Shown: one piece after another, positions 1 to 8,472 of the stretch
Position numbering within the stretch: position 1 is the first letter of the stretch
Layout: each line of letters starts with the position of its first letter
NCBI RefSeq assembly: GCF_001029505.1
Contig: NZ_LEKH01000002.1
Coordinates: 186,001 to 250,000 of the forward strand
DNA: 64,000 nt
From: Rubrobacter aplysinae
GTDB lineage: Bacteria > Actinomycetota > Rubrobacteria > Rubrobacterales > Rubrobacteraceae
Reading direction: 5' to 3'
Translations under genes and position numbers: made by a program
Notes under the pieces: model-generated
Database searches by the model: none
Told to the model about the DNA's origin: nothing
What the model saw: the letters and a program-made list of their open reading frames with translations, nothing else

Positions 1-2
1 CC

Positions 3-1310
3 CAGGCCCGGGTAAAAGAGATTCTGACCCTGGGCCGTAAGAGCTACGGCGACGAGTTCGTGGCTCTAAAGGACATTGATCTGGAGATAGAGCCGGGGAC
101 CACGCTGGGCATCCTGGGCCGCAATGGGGCCGGAAAGAGCACGCTGCTAAAGATAGTCTCCGGTGTCCTGACCCCGACCGAGGGCAGCGTCGAGGTAAAC
201 GGGCGGCTGGTGCTGTTACAGCTCGGGGCCGGGTTCAACAACGAGTTCACGGGCCGGGAGAACGTGCTGCTCAATGGCCTGATCCTGGGCATAGGGCGGG
301 AAGAGATGCTCCGGCGCTTCGACGAGATCGAGGAGTTCGCAGACCTCGGGAAGTTCATGGACCGTCCGGTAAAGACGTACTCCAGCGGGATGCGCGCCCG
401 GCTCGGGTTCGCCGTGGCGGTAAACGTCGAGCCGGACATACTGATCCTGGACGAGACTCTTTCCGTCGGGGATGCGATCTTCAAGCAGGTCGGCCTGCAG
501 AAGATGCGGAACCTCAGAGACCGGGGCACGACCATCCTCTTCGTCTCCCACAGCATGGGCATGGTTAGGAACTTCTGCACCGAGGCCGTCCTGCTGCACC
601 AGGGCGAGATCGTGGCCCGGGGCGGCACCAGCGAGACCGCCGACCGCTACCAGGCCCTACTCTCCGGCAGGGAGGCGGGTAACCGGGCCAAGAAGGAGGG
701 CTCCGGCTGGGACTATGGCGTCGAGCTGGACGAGGAGTCCGAGGTACTCGGCGAAGAGGAACCGGACTTCAAGGAGGACCCAGAGCTTTCCCGAGGGGCG
801 AGGGCCAGCCTGCGACACGGCACGGGCGAGGGACGCATCGCTGGGGTGGAGGTGCTGGACCGGGAAGGGGAACCCGTAGACGAGATCCGGGCCGGGGAGA
901 GCGTTACCGTCCGGGCGCACCTGCAGTACGAGGAGACGTTCAGCGGCAGCGTGTTCGGCATCACGCTCAGGAACAGGACCGGGCTCGACATCTTCACCAC
1001 GAACACGAAGCAGGAAGGGGTCCCGCTGCGCAAGCGGGAGCGGGGCGAGCGGGTGATCGTTGACTTCGTCTTCGAGGTTCCCCTGCAACCCGGCCCGTAC
1101 AGTGTAACCGCCTCCCTATCCCCATCCGGCGGCGACAACGTGTATCTGGACTGGGTAGACGTGGCGGCGGCGTTCAAGATCTCCCGCCCCGAAAGGGGGA
1201 CTATAAAGGGCCTGGTACATCTGGCGACACAGGCCAGGCTCCACAGCCCGGACAGTGAAGAGGAGCCCGGGAACGTGGAGCACTCCAGCCGGTCGGCCCA
1301 GAGCACCTAG
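3..1310 (+). CDS. ABC transporter ATPase of Wzt type with C-terminal glycan-binding domain (5'-truncated)
   Basis: Powers export of a finished polysaccharide through a two-component ABC exporter. The frame stays open to the left edge of the window, so the gene starts upstream; the first GTG at 60 is internal. The nucleotide-binding domain shows Walker A GRNGAGKST, signature YSSGM and Walker B ILILDET. About 190 residues follow from position 660, beginning with a charged linker and then a beta-rich region (GEGRIAGVEVLDREGEPV onward) typical of Wzt C-terminal domains, which bind the terminal modification of the chain. The membrane partner (Wzm) is not in the window. It lies head to head at its 3' end with the convergent sugar dehydrogenase. 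The family call is firm; the glycan is unknown. Confidence 0.92.
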   Translation, partial: QARVKEILTLGRKSYGDEFVALKDIDLEIEPGTTLGILGRNGAGKSTLLKIVSGVLTPTEGSVEVNGRLVLLQLGAGFNNEFTGRENVLLNGLILGIGREEMLRRFDEIEEFADLGKFMDRPVKTYSSGMRARLGFAVAVNVEPDILILDETLSVGDAIFKQVGLQKMRNLRDRGTTILFVSHSMGMVRNFCTEAVLLHQGEIVARGGTSETADRYQALLSGREAGNRAKKEGSGWDYGVELDEESEVLGEEEPDFKEDPELSRGARASLRHGTGEGRIAGVEVLDREGEPVDEIRAGESVTVRAHLQYEETFSGSVFGITLRNRTGLDIFTTNTKQEGVPLRKRERGERVIVDFVFEVPLQPGPYSVTASLSPSGGDNVYLDWVDVAAAFKISRPERGTIKGLVHLATQARLHSPDSEEEPGNVEHSSRSAQST

Positions 1311-1315
1311 AATAC

Positions 1316-2635
1316 CTAGAGTATCTCCACATTCTCAAGGTCCTCCAGGGAATGCGCGCCGAGCCGATTACGCACGGCGTTCCGCAGGTCTACGATCTTG
1401 CTCGCCCGGGCGACCACGGGCTCCAGATCCACCACCTTGTGGTCCGTGGCTATCACCACGCAGTCAGCCTCCTCTATCTGGCCCTCGGTTAGCTCGACGG
1501 ACTCCAGGCCGTTATCCGGGAGCTCTGGTACGTACGGGTCGTGGTAGGCGACGTCCGCGCCGTCCCTGGCGAGCAGTTCGAGTATTTTTAGAGACGGGCT
1601 CTCTCTGAGGTCCCCGACGTTCGGCTTGTAGCTGACCCCGAGCATCAATATCCGGCTGCCGTTCACGGGCTTCTTCTCGGCGTTCAGGGCCGACGTGACG
1701 CGGCTCTCGGCGTAGTAGGGCATGTTCACGTTGGTCCGGCCGGCGAGCTCTATGAACTCGGTGCTCATGTCGAAGGCGCGGGCGCGCCAGGAAAGATAGA
1801 AAGGGTCTACCGGGATGCAGTGCCCGCCGAGCCCGGGGCCGGGATAGAAGGGCATGAACCCGAACGGCTTGGTCTTGGCCGCGTCCACGACCTCCCACAC
1901 GTCTATGCCCATCCTGTGGCAGAGGATGGCGAGCTCGTTTACCAGGGCTATGTTCACCCCCCTGAACACGTTCTCGAGCAGCTTGGACATCTCCGCACTC
2001 TCGGGGCTGGAGACCACGTGAACTTCGTTTACCACCCTGGCGTATAGCTCCTCCGCAAGCGCCGCGCAGCCTTCCGTTACGCCCCCCACGACCTTCGGCG
2101 TGCTCTTGATGTTGTAGCCGATATTCCCCGGGTCCACCCGCTCGGGGCTAAAGGCCAGATGGAAATCGTCTCCTATCTCGCGTCTTCCATTCTGTTCCAG
2201 AATGGGCTGTACCACCTCCCGCGTCGTGCCGGGATAGGTGGTGCTCTCCAGCACGACGAGCGCGCCCGGACGCAGGTTAGCCGAGATCTCCTCTACCCCG
2301 GCCACGACTATCGAGAGGTCCGGCTCCCGATACTCATCGAGCGGTGTCGGCAGACATATAAGGACCGCTTCCGCCTCCTGTAAAGGCTCGTATTCCTGCG
2401 AGAACCTCGCCTTTCTGCTTGAAACGAGATCTAACAACATCGCCGACGATACGTCCTGTACGTACGACTCACCCGCGTTCAGGGCCTCTACCTTGCTCGC
2501 GCTATTATCCACGCCCACGACGGAGAGACCGGCCTCTGCGAAAGTCGCGGCGAGTGGCAAACCCACGTAGCCAAGCCCTACGATACCTACGGTTTCTACA
2601 GTCCGTATATTATGAGCGTTACGGGCGTCGGACAT
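1316..2635 (-). CDS. UDP-sugar 6-dehydrogenase (UDP-GlcNAc/ManNAc dehydrogenase type)
   Basis: NAD-dependent four-electron oxidation of a UDP-hexose or UDP-N-acetylhexosamine to the uronic acid, supplying acidic sugars for the neighbouring glycan cluster. The Rossmann motif VGIVGLGYVGLPLA is near residues 16-29 and the catalytic cysteine lies in GGHCIPVDPFYLSW. That wording is closer to the WbpA/WecC/TviB group than to plain UDP-glucose dehydrogenase, but the substrate is not certain. The length, 439 residues, is normal. I chose ATG 2635 because GGAGG lies 8 bases upstream; the longer TTG-started reading would begin before this ribosome site. Confidence 0.9.
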   Translation of the reverse strand: MSDARNAHNIRTVETVGIVGLGYVGLPLAATFAEAGLSVVGVDNSASKVEALNAGESYVQDVSSAMLLDLVSSRKARFSQEYEPLQEAEAVLICLPTPLDEYREPDLSIVVAGVEEISANLRPGALVVLESTTYPGTTREVVQPILEQNGRREIGDDFHLAFSPERVDPGNIGYNIKSTPKVVGGVTEGCAALAEELYARVVNEVHVVSSPESAEMSKLLENVFRGVNIALVNELAILCHRMGIDVWEVVDAAKTKPFGFMPFYPGPGLGGHCIPVDPFYLSWRARAFDMSTEFIELAGRTNVNMPYYAESRVTSALNAEKKPVNGSRILMLGVSYKPNVGDLRESPSLKILELLARDGADVAYHDPYVPELPDNGLESVELTEGQIEEADCVVIATDHKVVDLEPVVARASKIVDLRNAVRNRLGAHSLEDLENVEIL

Positions 2636-2707
2636 ATCAGGAACCTCCAACAATGAAAAGCGACGAGAAACGACGAGAAACTTCTACGGCGACAGCTACC
2701 CGCCGAG

Positions 2708-3736
2708 CTACCTGTCCAACAACCGACCGCGTAGGCTATCCAGTCTTTTGAGAAGCCTGGAGCCCGTGGAGCCTCTCATCTCCTTTACCTGAATCTCAAG
2801 GCTTCTCAAGCGAGCCTCAAGATACTGAGTCTTATCTTGCTCCTTTTCGAGGCTCTGCTCCAGCGTGACGATCCGCTGCTTGAGCTGCTGCGGGTTCGGG
2901 CCCCTGGGAGCCGCTTTCTGTGAGGTGGTCTGCTCCGTGCCCGCCTCCGTTTTACCCTGATGTTCCTGTTGGGCGGGCAGCGTGCTCCTGAAAGGCAACT
3001 CCGGATCGTCCCACTGGCGCTGGATGCGGTCCAGCACCCAGGCTTCCGTCTCGTGGTCCTTGTTCTCCTGGATGTAGCGCGCTTGCTCCTGGCTCAGGGG
3101 CTCCTTCCGCCGACGGCGGTTCTCGAAGGAGCGTGACATCTTCTCCCAGGCTCGCCGGACCTCATCATCGAACTCGATCTCCAGAAACCTGGACACGAGC
3201 GGTATGCAGGACTCGCTGCGGGAAAAGAAATCATGGTAGCTGATGATGAGCAGCTCGGGATCTCGCGGCCCCTCCACGAACTGCCGGGTCTTCTTCATGG
3301 CGATGTTCCAGTCCCGTACCCCTAGCTCGAAGCCGTTCTTACCCCCGAGCCAGGCATCCTCCGGGTTCTTGGACCTCGCATCGTACGACTCCGCAACCTC
3401 CTCTATAGGCCGGTAGAGCACTATAAAGCGGGAGCCAGGATTGTTCTTATGCAGCTTCCCCAGGTTTCTGACGTAGGACGGGGTCTTATCACCGATCCAA
3501 GCTAGCTCGTCCGGGCTCTTACCGGCGAGCAGCTCCTCGTGATAGCTTTTGGGCAGGTTCGTCTCGCCCTCTCTGTAGTCCAGTATCCTATCGAAGCTGA
3601 ATAGATCCGGTGTGATCTCGGGCTGCAGGAACTTATAACGCTCACGGCAGATCAAGAGCCTTGGATGCTGATTGAGATAGTTGGCGAACGCCGTCGTACC
3701 GCTCCGGCCCGGTCCCGCGACGAATAAGATGTTCAA
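2708..3736 (-). CDS. sulfotransferase family protein with C-terminal coiled coil
   Basis: Predicted PAPS-dependent sulfotransferase. The 5'-phosphosulfate loop reads GPGRSGTTAF at about residues 8-17, and a 3'-phosphate-binding segment reads FIVLYRPIEEVAESY. The last 63 residues are a long charged helix with heptad-like spacing, so this enzyme carries its coiled coil at the C-terminus, unlike its neighbours. The start is chosen at TTG 3736, giving MNILFVAGPGRSG, because GGAGG sits 6 bases upstream. A longer frame to 3946 encodes an unlikely cysteine-rich leader. It is divergent from the methyltransferase at 4050. The acceptor is probably the exported glycan (inferred from context). Confidence 0.82.
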   Translation of the reverse strand: MNILFVAGPGRSGTTAFANYLNQHPRLLICRERYKFLQPEITPDLFSFDRILDYREGETNLPKSYHEELLAGKSPDELAWIGDKTPSYVRNLGKLHKNNPGSRFIVLYRPIEEVAESYDARSKNPEDAWLGGKNGFELGVRDWNIAMKKTRQFVEGPRDPELLIISYHDFFSRSESCIPLVSRFLEIEFDDEVRRAWEKMSRSFENRRRRKEPLSQEQARYIQENKDHETEAWVLDRIQRQWDDPELPFRSTLPAQQEHQGKTEAGTEQTTSQKAAPRGPNPQQLKQRIVTLEQSLEKEQDKTQYLEARLRSLEIQVKEMRGSTGSRLLKRLDSLRGRLLDR

Positions 3737-4049
3737 GTCAGCCTCCAAAAGTCTCCGTGCGGTAACCTGAAGCGTATCATCCTTCTCCCGCTCTCCGTCT
3801 ACTGGTAGAACAAGAAGACATACCGCGTAACATGCACCAGCCCGGTAGTCTAACCAATCGCTCACGATACAGCATACGGAGGCCCCGGCCGACGAGTAGG
3901 TATCAGGAACCTGGTTACCCACAGAGTGTGACTCGCATGACTCCAAACACGGGCTTATGGCTCCGCAAGCCCGTTCGAGTCTTTTATGAACTTCTGTTAG
4001 CCTTTTTTGTGGTCGTTATTTGTCAGTGTGCTGTTTGTGGAGGGCTAAA
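3737..4049. promoter_or_regulatory. divergent intergenic region with a strong hairpin
   Basis: No convincing gene. It must hold promoters for the two divergent genes. A perfect 8-bp stem (ACGGGCTT with AAGCCCGT) with a 10-base loop lies at 3949-3974, followed within a few bases by TCTTTT on the + strand, so it resembles a weak terminator or attenuator ahead of the methyltransferase. The final 80 bases are clearly AT-richer than the surroundings. Confidence 0.45.
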
Positions 4050-4895
4050 ATGCCGGTGTTCGAGTGGAATAACGACGGACGCTTTGGAAAGTTGATCGCT
4101 TTCGCAAACGTGGAAGTGGGACTTTCAAAGACTGCCTCTTCTAGCTACATGCGCCTCGAAGCAGAGCGTAAGCGACGAGAAGCATCCGAGAGACGCGAAG
4201 CTACGTTAACCGCAGAGACTGGTAAGCTCAAATCCAGGGCAGAAGACGCAGAGAAAGTTCTCGCTGACACTAGAAAGCAACTTCAGAATTTCAAGCGCCA
4301 GCGTTTCCGGCTAGAGAGCCCTGATCCAGAACAGGATAGAGTTGAGACATTCAAGACCCTTCTTTCTCCTCTGCCAGAGGGCAGGTTGCTCGACTTGGGG
4401 TGCGGCCACGGTAAGTTCTCACTTGCCGCCGCGAGCCTGGGCTGGAAGGTTACGGCGGTTGACGCGAGAACCGAGAGGATGCCCACTAGTGCAGATCAGA
4501 ACATAGAGTGGCTCCAGGGCGACGTGCGGGAGTTCTCCTTTGACAAAGACGACTTCGACTGCATCTCTGTGCTCGGGCTACTCTACCATCTCGAACAGCC
4601 CGCCCAGATGGACCTCCTCAAAAGGTGCGCCGGTACGCTAACGATCCTCGACACCAGGGTCGGCCTCAACCAAGGGGCCACCGAGAACGGTTATAGAGGC
4701 GAGTACTACAAGGAGCCGGGTGAAACGGAGGAGGAACGCAAGACGAGGCTCGCTGCTTCCTGGGGTAACGCCCAATCATTTTGGCCCACGGAGGATTCGC
4801 TCATAAAGATGGCCCGCGACGCGGGCTTCTCGCTAGTAGCTCCGGTGAGGCCTCCACGCCGCAAGTATAGGACTTTCTACGTCTGCTATCCGTAA
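4050..4895 (+). CDS. class I SAM-dependent methyltransferase with shared N-terminal module and coiled coil
   Basis: Predicted small-molecule or glycan methyltransferase. Residues 1-27 (MPVFEW... to GLSK) match the N-termini of the enzymes at 7040, 7220 and 9507. Residues 33-85 form a charged coiled coil, and the SAM motif I LLDLGCGHGKF is at 113-123, followed by TAVDA for motif II. The start is ATG 4050 with GGAGGG 5 bases upstream; an upstream in-frame TTG at 4020 is rejected for lack of a ribosome site. It is followed 12 bases later by the propeller-like gene, so the two are probably co-transcribed. Methylation of a sugar in the exported glycan is inferred. Confidence 0.82.
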   Translation: MPVFEWNNDGRFGKLIAFANVEVGLSKTASSSYMRLEAERKRREASERREATLTAETGKLKSRAEDAEKVLADTRKQLQNFKRQRFRLESPDPEQDRVETFKTLLSPLPEGRLLDLGCGHGKFSLAAASLGWKVTAVDARTERMPTSADQNIEWLQGDVREFSFDKDDFDCISVLGLLYHLEQPAQMDLLKRCAGTLTILDTRVGLNQGATENGYRGEYYKEPGETEEERKTRLAASWGNAQSFWPTEDSLIKMARDAGFSLVAPVRPPRRKYRTFYVCYP

Positions 4896-4907
4896 AGCGG
4901 GGGAGCT

Positions 4908-5969
4908 GTGCGTATTTTGGAGACTGAAGTTCTCCACTTTAGACATCCTATAATGCGCGGCATGTTCGACACGGTGAAAGGAATCTTCCGAGACAAAGAC
5001 CAGAGTCTGCGGTCTTCTGACCGTGTGGTGGATGGTACGGTAGAAGCTCTACTGGTGAGCTTCTGCAACATGCCTCGCAGCCGCAGGTCGCCTATGGCGG
5101 TGGTGGACTTGCTAGATACCTCAGGCCCCTCGTATGAGTGGCTCAGCCTGGATGGCGCAAATACGAACAGTGGACCACCAAACCACGGCGGACGGGCGTT
5201 GTGCTGGTATGGTGATCTGGTCTGCGCTGCCTACAGGGCTAGCGCCAGGGTAGCGGAGTTCGCCCTTTTCGATCCCTATGATTGGACGGTCCTCTCGCGG
5301 ACCCCGGTCCCGGCGGGCGTACACTCCGCCACCTCCGATGGAAAGTGCATCTACTTCTCGGTAAGCCTAGAAGACTCCATATACAGAGCGGTGCCGGAGA
5401 GACGCGGCACCTGGAGGCTGGAGAGGCACTGGACGCTCCCTGGCTCCACGGGTAGGGAGGACGAGAGCCATATAAACGGCTTGGGCTTCGTAAGCGGCGA
5501 GTTGTGTGTGAGCGGTATAGGCCGCAAAAGAGGCCGGAGCTGGGCGGAGACCGGCAGAGGCTTCATCTACAATGCGGAGCGCGAGGAGGTGCTTGCCGAC
5601 GGGATACTCCACCCCCACTCGATGCTCTCCGAGGGCGAGAGAATCTGGACCTGCTCGTCCCAGACCAATCAGATTTTGTGCATGAACACGGCGGGCGAAG
5701 CTCAGAAGGAGTTTGACTTCCCAACCACCTACCTGCGCGGCTTCGCGCTGGATGATCATGAGCTGTTCGCAGGCTCCTCAAAGCGCCGGACTCATTCGCT
5801 CTCGACCGGGGAGGAGACTGGCGTCTCACGCAAGACGAGCGGGGAGTGTTCTCTGTGGAAGCGATACAAGAACGGCGTGACAGCCGAGAGAATCGTTGAC
5901 TTCTCCACACACAGGGATGAAATCTACGACCTGCTACCCATCCCATCGCCCTCGCGCAGGCCGCACTAG
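4908..5969 (+). CDS. probable beta-propeller protein, DUF4915/TIGR03032-like
   Basis: No catalytic motif is recognised. The 353-residue sequence has repeated short beta-rich blocks (GGRALCWYGDLVCAAY, HSATSDGKCIYFSV, HPHSMLSEGERIWTCSS, YLRGFALDDHELFAGSSKR). The His-Pro-His-Ser and LRGFA...LFAGSSKRR stretches resemble the DUF4915/TIGR03032 family, often found near glycan or TPR proteins. GTG 4908 follows a GGGGGAG ribosome site at an unusually short distance, so a later start such as ATG 4953 is possible. It is in an apparent operon with the upstream methyltransferase. Function is unknown; a sugar-binding or scaffold role is only a guess. Confidence 0.6.
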   Translation: MRILETEVLHFRHPIMRGMFDTVKGIFRDKDQSLRSSDRVVDGTVEALLVSFCNMPRSRRSPMAVVDLLDTSGPSYEWLSLDGANTNSGPPNHGGRALCWYGDLVCAAYRASARVAEFALFDPYDWTVLSRTPVPAGVHSATSDGKCIYFSVSLEDSIYRAVPERRGTWRLERHWTLPGSTGREDESHINGLGFVSGELCVSGIGRKRGRSWAETGRGFIYNAEREEVLADGILHPHSMLSEGERIWTCSSQTNQILCMNTAGEAQKEFDFPTTYLRGFALDDHELFAGSSKRRTHSLSTGEETGVSRKTSGECSLWKRYKNGVTAERIVDFSTHRDEIYDLLPIPSPSRRPH

Positions 5970-5990
5970 ACGAGGATAGAGCGGAACCGC

Positions 5991-7040
5991 CTAGCTAGTG
6001 GATCTCGTGTAGTACTCCTCGATCAGGGGGGCGGTTATCTTCTCCACCGTCTCCACCTGCTGCGGAGTGAGATCCTCCTTCCATCCCCCCGGGCTCGCCT
6101 TGCGGTAGAACTTGCCGTCGCCCTTCTTCTTGTCGGGTATGTTTTCCCAGGAGTGCTTCTTGACGACCTGCTCCAGCTTCCGCTCGTCCACGTACAGACC
6201 TAGCTCGGAGTAGATGCGCTTCATGGAGCCCAGGGCATCGGCGTTCAGCTCCTCGTACCTTACGAACGCCTTGCGTCCCTCGTGGGCGTCGTAGGCTTCC
6301 TTGGCCTTACTCACCTTCTCCTGATAGCGTCTGGCCGGGCCTTTTATGAACTCGTCCGGCTCGGTATCGGCCTTGCGCGCACTCCGCCAGTTGCCCTTGT
6401 TGTTCCTCTCGTACAGCCAGTTACCCTCTCTCGCTCCGTCGAGGGTAGAGGAGACGACGTCCCGGGGGTCCCGCACTATAAACAGCATCCGGCTCTCCGG
6501 CAAGGCTTCCATTAGCAGCGGCGCGCCCTCGGAGCCATTCGGTTCTTTTATAACGAGGTAGTCCTCAGGACCCATATCAGGGAACCTCGCCGCCGCGCCG
6601 TCGAGCACGAGGCTGCGGATGGCTTTCATCCACACGCCGCGATGCGTCTCGCTGAGGATGAAGTTCCGCGCCTTGAGCTGGTTTGGTCCCGAGTTGTTGT
6701 AGAAGTTGCCGACGAAGCTGCCGACACGAGGCTCTTCCCAGGCCCAGTGACCGGGCAGGTCACGCATCATGTCCCTGACCCAGGTGGTGCCGGATCGGCC
6801 GCTGCTGAAGATCCAGACGATGTTCTCCGGCCTCGGTCCTCCGCCAGGGCCTCCGCCCAGAGCAGGCTTTTCTCCGCCTCTTCTTGCCAGCTCCCCGCGA
6901 AGACGCTCGATCTCGCGGCTCTGATCCGGGCGGCTGTTTGCCCGGGGCGTTCCGTCGCGAGTCACCCCGGCTTCGAGCCTCAGGAAGGCCTTTAGATTTC
7001 TGGCTATCTCCATTGATGAGAAGTGCTCAAAGAGCGGCAT
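5991..7040 (-). CDS. sulfotransferase with shared N-terminal module
   Basis: Predicted PAPS-dependent sulfotransferase of 349 residues. The N-terminus MPLFEHFSSMEIARNLKAF continues to GVTR and matches three other enzymes in the locus. A short charged helix (about 44-55) and a glycine-rich hinge (GGGPGGGP) lead to the PAPS loop FSSGRSGTTWVRDMM at about 79-93. The 3'-phosphate motif FIVRDPRDVVSS lies at 187-198. ATG 7040 is chosen because GAGGT is 7 bases upstream and because it aligns the conserved module; the longer ATG at 7088 adds 16 unrelated residues. It is divergent from the sulfotransferase at 7220. The acceptor is unknown, most likely the surface glycan. Confidence 0.85.
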   Translation of the reverse strand: MPLFEHFSSMEIARNLKAFLRLEAGVTRDGTPRANSRPDQSREIERLRGELARRGGEKPALGGGPGGGPRPENIVWIFSSGRSGTTWVRDMMRDLPGHWAWEEPRVGSFVGNFYNNSGPNQLKARNFILSETHRGVWMKAIRSLVLDGAAARFPDMGPEDYLVIKEPNGSEGAPLLMEALPESRMLFIVRDPRDVVSSTLDGAREGNWLYERNNKGNWRSARKADTEPDEFIKGPARRYQEKVSKAKEAYDAHEGRKAFVRYEELNADALGSMKRIYSELGLYVDERKLEQVVKKHSWENIPDKKKGDGKFYRKASPGGWKEDLTPQQVETVEKITAPLIEEYYTRSTS

Positions 7041-7219
7041 CTTTTGTACCTCGCGCGTCGGTGCTGGTCTCTGTCGGTTGCAGCGCACATGTTACCTGAC
7101 GTTCCCGCTACCCGACACCAGGCACGATGGAGGTTCGGCTGGAGCTGAAAATCAGGGTCCGCCGCTGGTAGACTTTTGTGGCTCGCATGCCCCTTGAAAG
7201 CCCTTGAAAGGTTTTACAG

Positions 7220-8434
7220 ATGCCCGATTTCGAGACTTCAACTAGCCTTCAGCTCTTCCGTCAACTAAAGGTGTTTTTGAATCTGAGATTTGGCGCTACC
7301 CGGGAACAGCTCCCCCTCTTGGATAAAGACTCTCAAGGAAATATTGCAGAGGAGCAGGAGTTACAGCGAACCCGCGAGCGGCTGCGGGCCAAGGATGAGC
7401 AGATAAGGCATAGAGACCGTGAGATCAAGAGCCTGCGCGCCCAGCTCAAAGACGGAGGAAAAGCTGCATCCTCCTCCTTGGGCAACGACGGCTCCGAGGC
7501 TCCGGCGTTCTTCGTCGTTGGGAGGGGCAAGTCGGGTACCTCGTGGTTGATGAGGATCTTCGACGCCCACCCCGACATACTGTGCAGGGGCGAAGGCCGG
7601 TTCTTCGGACGCGACTGGAAAAGGGAGGATCTAAAAAGCGAGCAGGTAGGCGTCCCACCGAGATCGCTCTACGGCGCTATCCGGGAATCGGAGTATCTGA
7701 GATACTGGATCGAGCGCTCGGTGTGGAGCCGGGGAGGAGATCTGGAAGAGCACCTCGCCGGGGTCACCCGCGCGGCGGCGGATTACTTCCTGGAACAGAA
7801 GCTCGCGGAGTCCGGCAAGAGAATAGTCGGAGACAAGACACCGCTACTCACCCCGGAGTTCGTCCGGGATATTGCGGAAGTCTACCCAGATGCGAAGGTC
7901 GTCCACATAGTACGGGACGGTAGGGACGTTACCGTCTCGGCGGTACATCATCAGTGGAACAAAGCAACTGACCAGGGCGGCAGCCTCAGAATGACGCCGG
8001 ACGCTACCAGGAGACGTGAGGCGTATCGTCAGGACCCTAGCTCCACGAGCATGTTCTCCGAAGACAACCTGCGAGGCAGAGCCAGGGCTTGGAGAAACTT
8101 CGTGGGCCGCGCGTCGGAGGACGGTCCGGCCTTGCTAGGCGACAACTACACCGAGGTCCGCTACGAGGATCTGCTAGAGCGTCCCGAGGAAGAGACGAAG
8201 CGCCTGTTATCTCTCCTAGGAGCCAAATCCGACGAGAAAACCGTCAAGCAGTGCGTCGAAAAGACCAGCTTCGAGAAGCTATCCAGGGGCCGGAAGCCGG
8301 GCGAGGAAGACGCAACGTCGTTCTTCCGCAAGGGCATAGCCGGAGACTGGAAGAACGTCTTTACCGAAAGAGACCGTGAAATCTTCGAGGAGGAAGCCGG
8401 AGACCTGCTGACAAGGCTTGGTTATGAGAGATAG
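7220..8434 (+). CDS. sulfotransferase with shared N-terminal module and coiled coil
   Basis: A 404-residue predicted PAPS-dependent sulfotransferase. It begins MPDFETSTSLQLFRQLKVF and runs to GATRE, the same module as its neighbours. Residues 44-78 are a strongly charged coiled coil. The PAPS loop GRGKSGTSWL is at 101-110 and the 3'-phosphate motif VVHIVRDGRDVTVS at 227-240. A conserved HRKG-like tail appears as FFRKGIAGDWKN near the C-terminus, as in many bacterial sulfotransferases. A tandem 10-bp duplication (CCCTTGAAAG twice, 7191-7210) lies just before the start. The sulfotransferase call is firm, the acceptor unknown. Confidence 0.87.
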   Translation: MPDFETSTSLQLFRQLKVFLNLRFGATREQLPLLDKDSQGNIAEEQELQRTRERLRAKDEQIRHRDREIKSLRAQLKDGGKAASSSLGNDGSEAPAFFVVGRGKSGTSWLMRIFDAHPDILCRGEGRFFGRDWKREDLKSEQVGVPPRSLYGAIRESEYLRYWIERSVWSRGGDLEEHLAGVTRAAADYFLEQKLAESGKRIVGDKTPLLTPEFVRDIAEVYPDAKVVHIVRDGRDVTVSAVHHQWNKATDQGGSLRMTPDATRRREAYRQDPSSTSMFSEDNLRGRARAWRNFVGRASEDGPALLGDNYTEVRYEDLLERPEEETKRLLSLLGAKSDEKTVKQCVEKTSFEKLSRGRKPGEEDATSFFRKGIAGDWKNVFTERDREIFEEEAGDLLTRLGYER

Positions 8435-8472
8435 AGTAGTTAGCAAGTTGGCTCAGGGAAGAATTGCCGTGG

